From: Dryomyza anilis
Lineage: Eukaryota; Arthropoda; Insecta; Diptera; Dryomyzidae
Assembly: GCA_951804985.1 (NCBI GenBank)
Contig: OX638133.1
Coordinates: 53,410,622 to 53,474,621 of the forward strand
DNA: 64,000 nt
Direction: 5' to 3'
Of this stretch, positions 55,592 to 64,000 are shown piece after piece; within the stretch, counting starts at the first letter, position 1; each line of letters begins with the position of its first letter. Under the pieces are notes generated by a model, which saw nothing but the letters and a program-made list of their open reading frames with translations, did not search any database and was not told where the DNA came from. A program made the translations under genes and the position numbers.

Positions 55592-57357
55592 TCAGGATTG
55601 AGATATTAAAGGACTTTTTTTATCAACATCTGAAGAGTTTGTGTTACTTTGCGTTAACGTTCCACCGCCTGGGCTTGATGGCAACCCTCCGGATCTTTCA
55701 ATGCTCCATGGGTTGGAGCCAGAATCTACATGGTTAAATCCATGATTTTCATGTTCTATTGAATTTGAACCGTCATACTGTGTATTTTCCAATCTTGTAA
55801 TTAATCGTTCATCTTCCTCTCCAAACTCACCACCCATAAGCGTAGGTTCGCCAACTACCATTACATCTTGTGAAGCAAGAGAAAAATTGGAACCAGATGG
55901 TGAACGTTTTTGGCCAGTTACGGGCGGAGTATTAGTTCCTACACCTCCGACGGAATTAGACCCTTTCCTTTTGCGTCTTTTATTTGCTGGTCTTTGTGAG
56001 TCTTTCTTGCCAGGCGGTGCAACCATTCTTTGCCACTTTTGAAAAAGTGTTGTTTTTAAACAATCTCGCGGGCTAAGAGCATATGCTTTATGTCGAGACA
56101 TAAGTTCTTGCATAGGTTCTAAAATTACACAAAGACGCAAATAATTTAAAGTGGAATTAGTAATACCAGCACGAGTAATATTTTTGGTAATTTGATCTAA
56201 AATCAAAGGATCAGGCGGAAGTGAAGTACCTATAACAGATCTTGGTATAAGTTCTCTGTGTCCTTTAATTGTCATATGCCAAGATTTGATTCTCATATAA
56301 TCGTCGTAGATAAACTCTAAAATAAGTCTGGCATCAGCACATACCTTAGTATAAAATGGTTTACCATGTTGAGTAATTACTGTGCATTGATCGCAGTCTA
56401 ATGTAATGGAAGTGTTGTGAAAGGACTCCTTGGCATGTTTTAGTTGAAAATATAAATCACAAACTCCACCTTCAAAAATACTTCGAAAAAATCGTGGTAT
56501 TAAAGTACGACCTATTGTATACCTTTTAGGACCGTCTTCTAAACAAAATAGAATTGTTAACCTTGCATCATCTTCAAAAAATTCTGTTGTAAATGAGTCC
56601 CACCAACAATTATCACTTTCTTCTGTCCTTTGCTGAAGTCGTTTATTCAATTCAAATACTCTATGTTCAGTGTGACTAAAGTAAGAGTTTTGACGCCTAA
56701 AACCTTGTTCCATTCTCTCCATCTGCTGAGCCCCACTCATCATAAGATGACTGGGACCATGTCCAAATGGTGATCCAGATGGCATTCCAGTAAATTGGCC
56801 ACCCACCGTAAATACTCCAGAAGAGTTAAAGTGCGCATTTTGTGCACTATTATAAACAGGCCCAGAGCTCCCAGGCCGACTAAACTGTGTTGTACCTATA
56901 CTCGGCGATGGTGATCCAAAAGGTCCTCCTACCGGACCGTTAAAATTACCGGAACTAGAAGGTTGGTTAAATCCTCCACTAATATTTTGAGCTGTAATTG
57001 GTCCGGGTGTAGATGAACCTGAAGGAGCTGGAGAGGCTGTATAGTGTGGTGTATTTGAACCAGTTTGTAGGTTAGACTGAAAAACCATTGTTTGGTTTCC
57101 AGCTGGGGATGACTGTCCAGCTTGTGAAAACTGTGAATTCGGAGAACTGAATTGACCATTTCCTCCAGGGAGTGAAAATCCACTTTGATTATGACCTTCT
57201 TGTGGTAGCGAATTTGTATTAGATGATAATAATGGCGATGAGTCACTGACATTATTGCTTTTCCACGTCCCTTCTTCAAGCGCAGTTTGTGATGTCATTA
57301 CTGATCCGGAATTAATGTTTCGGCGATTCATGCCTATCATATTTCGATGAAGATGGT
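55592..57357 (-). CDS. Chi: LIM-domain-binding protein Chip/LDB1, large terminal exon
   Basis: The exon encodes 582 residues from ATG 57340 (or 57331). It is an adaptor that dimerises and bridges LIM-homeodomain and LMO factors and enhancer-promoter loops in the nucleus. Residues 1-215 are a Ser/Gly/Gln/Pro-rich low-complexity region. The dimerisation domain runs about 225-440 (FELNKRLQ, TTEFFEDDARLTILFCLEDGPKR, TLNYLRLCVILEPMQELMSRH). A basic NLS KRRKRK is at 454-459. The LIM-interaction domain is about 491-521 (VMVVGEPTLMGGEF, EDERLITRLENTQ). The frame is intact. The exon starts at a TTTATTTCAG acceptor (57359-57358), so an upstream exon, perhaps only untranslated, lies beyond an intron. 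Confidence 0.97.
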
Positions 57358-57884
57358 CTGAAATAAAACATTAAAAAAATATATTTAATATCTTTCTAGC
57401 AAATACATTTCCGATTTCGAATTCGAAACGATATTGTTGTTGTATGCTTTGGCACTAATTTATGTTTAAGTTCACAAATTAGTGTGAAGTTTAAACTTAT
57501 GTCATTGACGGTAAGAAAGAAATAACATAAGAAATTAAAGTAAAATTTAAACTATATTATATAATTCAATGAAAAAATACATAGAGAGAGAAATACGCGT
57601 GAACTTATTGAAATTTATATGAAAATTCCGCGTGGAATAAGAGAATGCTGTTTTTTCACATCACCAGAATATGCACCAGGACGATAAAAATTCTAGTTCG
57701 AATTCGGTAGGTTTGCCCATTCATAATAAAAATATTTTCGAAAACGTTTTGAATTCGTTACGATATCGTTAAGTTTCTATAGTTTACCCTATAGTATCAT
57801 AGTAATCTTTTTTTGTTATAATTTAAATGGATTTCTTTTTGGTTCACTTTTATTATGTACGTGGTTATAAAGACGTTGTAGTGC
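57358..57884. other. Intron or upstream DNA of Chip
   Basis: The acceptor is at the left edge. No donor or upstream exon can be placed in the rest of the window by eye. Confidence 0.5.
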
Positions 57885-57945
57885 ACTGGTTTCCAACCGG
57901 TGGGTCGCAACCTCCAAGGGACTCGCGAGGTAATATTCAGGCGGT
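57885..57945 (+). repeat. hAT-like terminal sequence
   Basis: CACTGGTTTCCAACCGGTGG then GTCGCAACC resembles the terminal repeats of hAT (Charlie-like) elements. The other end was not found, so this may be a remnant. Confidence 0.45.
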
Positions 57946-59639
57946 TGATATTCAAATTAGATTTTTAAATAATTTATTTAAAAAAATTAATTAATTAAAA
58001 TTTTAAATTTATCAATATGTGGCATTAAATTGTAAAGGTATTTAAATCTTAAACACTTAAGAATATATTATATTAGAAATATTGCAATATTCCAAAACTC
58101 TACAAAAGGACAAAAATTCGTAAACATTCAGATAATTACACTGTTTAACAAGGATTTTAATATGGTACGAAACCTCACATTTCTGGTAAATTTCGTTCGC
58201 CTGATTCATACTCAGAATTTGTACCCTACGAAATTCAGAAAATACATTAAAAATTATTAAATGAAATTAATAAAACAACATATTTCGAAAACGTGAAATA
58301 TAACCAACAACGATTACAACAATTGAAATTAAATTAATAAAAAAATTAAAGAAAAAAAAACAACATTTAGTAACATTAGTAATTGAATTTTAAATATGTT
58401 TCACAAATAAATATACATAAATTATTTAATATAAAGTTATAAAAAAAATAAACTTGTAGGAAAAACAGAACTTTGATTCAAATATAAAAAAAAAATATAA
58501 TATTGCAATGTAATTGAAAAAATAAATGTGTAAAAATATTTAAATTTGAAAGATTTTTTGAAATTTGGAATATTGATTTCATTGGATGGTTTTTAGAAAT
58601 ATATTTCATGACGAACTTCATTAATGAAACCATGTTTCCAACAGCACAAAGGACATCAGGCCAAAAACTCTATATTGTAAATCCGAAATTTGTAAATCCA
58701 AAAATATTACAAACATTTTTGGATTTACAAATAAAAATATAAAATATCTTCATATAATCTTGTTTTTCCTTTATATTTAGAAACGCATTTTCAGCTAGCT
58801 GGATGGTTTTTACTAGTTTTGTGTATTTGACTGACAATATCATTGAAACAGGACGTTTACGAAAAAAATTGAATATGCCAATGTTTTTAGAATGTCGAAA
58901 TACATAAGAATATATAACTTTTATTTAAGCTTTCTGAAATTTTTGTGAAATATGCTTGCCACGTAATAAACAAAATACAAAATTTATGGTTTTTTTATTA
59001 TTCTGTTTAATGGGTGGACCTTAGGAAAATATGTTATTTGGGGACCCCTCCCTCATTATTTATGGGGAACATATTTGCCGAAGATAATATAATAGTTTTC
59101 TCAGGCGGCTCCCTATTACCCTAAAACCGTTATCAAATCTAAAGATGTTATTTTTTGTTACACTGTGTAATCAATATAACGAAATGAAAAGTGATGTACT
59201 ATTCGAATTTCCAGATGTTTTTAAGTTTTTTAATTTTTTTTTTACCGTTATTGAAAAAAAAATATTTGATATTTTTTATACTGTAGTTTTACACTTTTGG
59301 TACTCAAAGTTCCGGACGGGACAGATTTCAATTAGTTGTCAAAATTTTTTTAGAGTAAATTCAGTAGATTCAACTTTTTAAAAAAATATTCAGTTTACTA
59401 TGGTAATAAATGTATGTTTTTGGTTCCGGACGGGTCATAGAAAACCCTTATACAAAAATCGAAATTTTTTCATTATTTTAATTTGGATCATTATTTTTAA
59501 GCTTTAGAAATAATTATTAATGTTACCTGAAAAAACAGAAAATAATATATTGTATCTGTATGTCTTTAAAGTTAATTAATTTGGTTACTCAAAATACATG
59601 AAATTAATCAAATTCATCGTTGTTTCAAAGATTTGAGGA
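57946..59639. other. AT-rich non-coding DNA
   Basis: No gene supported. A perfect 17-bp hairpin lies at 58689-58731. Short open frames such as 59145-59381 have no recognisable motif. Confidence 0.5.
58689..58731. repeat. Perfect 17-bp hairpin
   Basis: TTTGTAAATCCAAAAAT, a 9-base loop, then ATTTTTGGATTTACAAA. No terminator role is implied for a eukaryote. Confidence 0.8.
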
Positions 59640-60005
59640 AACGCTAAAGCTACGGTAGCAAACTGGTCGCTGCCGCATAGTTGTCGCTGGTAAAACTCCG
59701 GCACAACAGTAGATAATAGTCAAGCGTAACCTGGAGTTCGGCACCGATCGGCACTTCCCTCGTATGGGCTGCAGCATTAAAAACGCTTCTCCTCGAAAAA
59801 GTCATATCGCCAAGACATGTTCGATGAACATCCGATAAACAAAGCTATGGCTAGGCTACTTAGATCAAGGACTCGCGCATTTTATCACCGATAACACTGT
59901 TCTACAAGGATTTTAATCTGGAATGAAACCTATCGTACAGATCAGTTTCCCTATACGTCGGAATTTTGCACAAAATCGAGTCAAAGTTGAAAAAGGCCGT
60001 TGTTG
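59640..60005. other. GC-richer island without recognisable gene
   Basis: Clearly less AT-rich than its surroundings. The phrase ACAAGGATTTTAAT with related flanks occurs here (~59906) and at about 58149, suggesting a dispersed repeat. No frame or RNA was recognised. Confidence 0.4.
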
Positions 60006-62348
60006 GTATTTTATATCGCACTTTATCGCACGATTTCGATATTTTGCTGATGCAAACTTTATCACAAAATAAAATATGACCTTGCCCTACGGATAATTAG
60101 CAAAAAAAAATCTGTGTCCAGATATTAGTTTTTTTCAAAAAATTAAATAGAAATTTGTTTTATCAAAAAAGTGTGTCGAGAGAGTAATTTATCACAATTC
60201 TCTAAACTCTCTTAATAAACATTTTAATATTAGTTCGCAATGTTTTTGTTATCAAAATTACGAAAAAATGTTTTAAACTTTATCTTACTGAAATTTTTCG
60301 GAATATTTTTTAAAATTTTTTTATGAAATATTTGATTAAAATGGAGGGAATTTCACGCAGAGACATACAATTTTATATGTATGATATAATGTAGTGGTGT
60401 TAGATGCAAAATTCTTAGCATCTGATGTACGCATTATGGTAAAACATGAAATTGCAATTGAGAAAATTGCACTGCGAAATCTCCTGGTGTGTATTTCATT
60501 CGGCAGGCTTTAATGGGTTAACAAAAATCTATTACACATCCGTCGTCAACGAATGCTTCTGAGCGAATGAACTGAAAATTTTTAAAATTTTACATGAAAA
60601 AATAAAAAATGCGACACCCTACAGCTACTCATATCAAAATTAAATTTATAAAATTGTATGTTGTTCAATATATATTGAAAACTTTATTTAAATGAATGGT
60701 TGATATGGAAATATTTTTCGTGACGAATATGAAGTTTACCATAAACTAGTTTAAACTAAATACATTTTTTGTATATAACATATCGACGCCCCTTACGAAA
60801 ACTATTATATTTAAATTGTCTTACGAAAAAAAGTATATATCACTTTTAAACGAATACGATTACATTTTTACTTAAATAAGGAATATTATAATGTTCTCAA
60901 AATTTCACAGAAAATTAGTACAACAAACAGTTTTCTGTGGAAAATTATTATGCTTCAAATTTTTAGACGACAATTGGAGCTTTTTATTGAAATATATTTT
61001 TTTCAAAATAATATTGCGTTGCTTTTATGTTTTTATATATGTCATTTGTAAAATTTGTTTGAGAAAATTTAAAATAATTACGCTATAATGATATAAAATA
61101 TGCATTACCATATACTATGTCGGTGACTCAGAAGGTTAGTGTCGAACCAGCCGAAACGTCGCTGGTTCAAACACCAGCAAATGCAACATGAAAAAAATAA
61201 ATAGAAAATGGTTTTCTTCACCGCGCTACCTCTTGGTAGATAAGCTTCGATAGTAAAAATAGCACCCATGAAAAGTTATGATTCGGCGTTCAACTGTAGG
61301 TTCCGATTCCAATCTTCGTCGCAAATTTGAATCATTTTTATATTCGTAGATATACAGATATACATGTGCATATTCCCGGAAATATCAAAAACATAATAGA
61401 GTTCCTGGCAAAACCATAAAACATATTATTTTTCTCATCAAAAACAATAACATACATTTATTCTGAACCTGAAAAAATAACATATTTATATATATAATAG
61501 TTTTCGTTAGGGGCGTCGATATACTCTCTAACAAAAAATGATGGTCTTTTACTACTTTATAGTTGGAAATAGATTACCTACTATTATAATATTAAAATCC
61601 CGTCACAATGAAATACAAAAAAATCACATTAAAAGCAGGCACCTTTTTATAAAGCCCTTTTTCTCGCTATGAAATGCAATAAATAGTCATTCATTAGGCT
61701 TGCTCCTATGCTTGCTTCTCAAATAAATTTCATCACTCACTATTTTCAGTCAATGAGTGAAAACATAAATGGAATTCTATGTCAATTTTCATAGCCATTT
61801 TAGCATGATAACCGACATTTATAGTTCACTTTTATTGAGCTGAACTGAATGTGGCTATTAACTTTGGAAAGTTGCGATAGTCGTTCACTTTGTAGTACTT
61901 AATAAAACAACACGAACTATATAAAACACTTAATTTATATGTATTAAATTTTAATATCTGCATCGTTTAATAAAATTTTATCGAACGATATAAAATTTGT
62001 ATCTAAACAAAATTTGTAAACGAGAAATTTTTTAAAATTTTTCAAAAATGTTAAAAAAATTTTTTGAAGTTCCATAATATGAAAGTTTCAAATTTATCAG
62101 TATATATAAAATTGTAATGATAATGCAAAATATGACAGGTCTTTAATACATATTAATATGATTTCTTATGTAAAAATATGAAAAGTATACACACAAATTT
62201 TAAAAATCATAACTAACTACGTCTAATATTAAAAAATCTGTAATTTCCATATTTTTTTTTTGTCAGCCACGAAGTATAAAAGAAATATTTTGATTAACGC
62301 TAATGTATTAAAGGGAAATATTGTATTAAGAACTTTGATTCAAAAGGA
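60006..62348. other. AT-rich non-coding DNA
   Basis: Nothing supported apart from a tRNA-like segment near 61115-61180. Confidence 0.5.
61115..61182 (+). repeat. tRNA-like segment
   Basis: GTGACTCAGAAGGTTAGTG (A-box-like) and GCTGGTTCAAACACCAGC (T-arm with B box, a perfect small stem). The acceptor stem is not evident; probably SINE-derived. Confidence 0.4.
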
Positions 62349-62500
62349 GGCCTTTAAAAACTGTTTTTAGAAAAAAAATGGCTTTTATATTCATTTCACG
62401 CAATATATATCTAGTATATATTTTTTTGTTTATTAGGTTTACCTATTAGGTATATATTCGTGAAATGAACATTTTTTTTCTAAAACAGTTTTTAAAGGCC
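62349..62500. repeat. Foldback repeat next to the Tc1-like end
   Basis: GGCCTTTAAAAACTG...TTTCACG and its complement CGTGAAATG...CAGTTTTTAAAGGCC, arms 42-52 bases around a 58-base AT-rich spacer; a MITE-like hairpin. Confidence 0.75.
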
Positions 62501-62514
62501 ACAGTTTTATATAC

Positions 62515-64000
62515 AGTGTCAGACAAAACTAAAGCACACACTTTTCCATTTGAACATTTAGTTGAATACATTTTTAGATATAAAAGATTTCATTTTTTTT
62601 GTTATAATTCAAGTATGATATATTCATGTTATAATAAAATGTTATCACATTTACTTTGTTAATGCATTTATATACATTTTCTATGACAAATGTAACGACA
62701 TGTCTAAATATGACGCGACAAAACTAAAGCACATAACCTATATTGTGTTCAAATCGACTTGCTATAAATTACCATCTGTTTATATTACGATCGAAATAGT
62801 TTTAAATTTCGAATCATTGATTTGTATGCCAGTTTTAAAACAAAAATATCATTTTAATATTCAAGTTCGCTAAAAGGCTCGAAATAAGTAATGGCTCGAA
62901 ATAAATATTCAGCTCAATTTAAAGAAACGATAATAAGTGAATTTAATAATGGAGAAACTGTAACAGGCATTGCAAAAAAATTTGGAATAAACCTCAGTGT
63001 GATTTCCGGAATTATCAGCCGTTTTCGGTCGTCAAATACCTTGCATACCATATATGCGGTTGGTAGACCACGAAAAACGACCAAACGCGAGGACCAAGCA
63101 ATCATTAGGACTTTAAAAAGGATCCTTTTATATCAGCGAGATCTATGGGAAACGAATTGCAATTAAACATTTCAGAAACATCCATCCAACGACGATCAGT
63201 CGAGTGCGGGTTAGCAATATACAGAAGCGTTAAAAAGCCGTTTATTTCACGCAAGAATCGACGGGCAAGGCTTGAATTTGCAAGGTCACATGTCGACTGG
63301 ACTGTCGCCAATTGGAGAACAGTACTTTTTTCCGACGAATAAATGTTTAATATAAAGGGTTCCGATGGATTTAGGCTAGTACGGAGGCCAAAAGGGCAAC
63401 GCTTAAATCCTCGTTTTTCAAAGGGAACCGTGAAACACGGAGGTGGCAACATAATGGTCTGGGCATTTTTTCTGGTCAAGGAATCGGGCCAATTCATAGA
63501 ATTACCAGCATAATGGAACGATTTATGTACAAATATATTTTGAAAAATGTTATGTTGCCTCATGCGGAAGAGGAGATGCCTTTAAGGTGGATCTTTCAGC
63601 AAGATAAAAACACCAAGCATACTGCAAAATGTATTAAAGAGTGGTTTCTTGTTAATAATATCGATGTTCTGCAATGGCCAGCCCAATTCCCGGATCACAA
63701 TCCCACAGAAAATCTACGGTAGATCGAAAAATTGATCGCGAAAATTGAAAAAATAAGGATTCACTTTTCGTCCCAGCAGAAATTGCATGGAGAAGCATTT
63801 CTAATGACGTTTTCAATAATTTAGTAGAGTCCATGCCACGTAGATGTGCAGCAGTTATAAAAAATCTACGATATGCCACAAAATATTAGATAAATCAAAA
63901 TTTGTCAATATATGAATTCATTAGTGCTTTAGTTTTGTCGCCTTAGTTTTTAACATATCGTTACTTTTGTAGAAATAATATAGTTTAAAATTAGAAATAA
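62515..64000 (+). mobile_element. Tc1-like transposon with IR/DR ends, cut by the window
   Basis: The left terminal region has two direct copies of GACAAAACTAAAGCAC (62522-62537 and 62717-62732). The right side has one inverted copy, GTGCTTTAGTTTTGTC (63924-63939). If it has the same two-repeat structure, its outer copy lies about 195 bases further, beyond 64000. The outer left end CAGTGTCAGAC follows TATA, which fits a TA target. Confidence 0.8.
62891..63890 (+). pseudogene. Tc1-like transposase, broken
   Basis: N-terminal helix-turn-helix (YSAQFKETIISEFNNGETV, IAKKFGINLSVIS), then a GRPRK-type hook. After a frameshift near 63117 come ARLEFARSHVDW and TVLFSDE (second catalytic Asp region), a stop at 63340, then KHGGGNIMVWAFF. 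Another frame has FQQDKNTKHTA, LQWPAQFPDHNPTENLR (final DDE part) and a stop at about 63720. At least two frameshifts and several stops; inactive. Confidence 0.88.

Noticed and set aside
58689..58731. A bacterial-type terminator or microRNA precursor
   Set aside because: The genome is eukaryotic, and the 17-bp stem is too short for a typical microRNA precursor.
59145..59381. 78-codon frame rich in Phe
   Set aside because: AT-rich composition effect; no motif or start context.

Overview
The window is a very AT-rich insect genomic segment, most probably from a fly (Diptera). The only recognisable host protein-coding gene is a LIM-domain-binding protein of the Chip/LDB1 family, whose long Ser/Gly/Gln-rich N-terminus suits insect Chip. 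Nearly everything else recognisable is mobile DNA, much of it nested. Introns are short (66-82 bp), as is usual in flies. Region by region: 1-5721 is AT-rich, gene-poor DNA with several local tandem duplications, including a ~620-bp unit present twice, each copy carrying an exon-like coding fragment. 5722-19323 is a full-length Polinton/Maverick, a virus-like self-synthesising DNA transposon, bounded by ~1.25-kb terminal inverted repeats. 19606-21044 is a foldback element inserted in a (TA)n tract. 21200-34920 is a patchwork: a non-LTR fragment, the 3' part and LTR of one Gypsy-type element, a second Gypsy-type element with a RING-finger ORF upstream of gag, a Ty1/copia element inserted in that Gypsy (5-bp target duplication GAAAG), a non-LTR ORF1 fragment, and the 3' part of another copia on the minus strand. 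34921-47640 is a truncated second Polinton of the same family in which a ~2.8-kb polymerase segment has been amplified head-to-tail. 47983-55400 holds nested inverted-repeat elements and a non-LTR fragment. 55592-57357 is the Chip exon. 57362-64000 is AT-rich non-coding DNA with small hairpins, ending in a decayed Tc1-like transposon that runs off the window.

The Polinton at 5722-19323 is the centrepiece. Its minus-strand block encodes a retroviral-type integrase with a chromodomain, a probable minor capsid protein, a small basic virion-type protein, the major capsid protein and an adenain-type cysteine protease. Several of these ORFs overlap at stop/start codons. A plus-strand block encodes the FtsK/HerA-type packaging ATPase and two small proteins. 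A protein-primed family B DNA polymerase with N-terminal zinc fingers and one 82-bp intron reads on the minus strand, and one small gene lies at each end just inside a terminal repeat. Together this is a replication (PolB), integration (INT) and virion assembly (capsid, protease, ATPase) kit. The polymerase has two in-frame stops, so this copy is unlikely to replicate itself, although its capsid genes, protease, ATPase and integrase all look open.

The observations most worth a second look are: the tandem amplification of the PolB segment in the second Polinton; the start codons of both outermost Polinton genes at the inner edges of the terminal repeats, the right one followed at once by an intron; the overlapping virion-gene ORFs; the RING ORF before a Gypsy-type gag; and the duplicated exon-like fragment near the left end. 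Family assignments rest on motifs read by eye; no database search was run.
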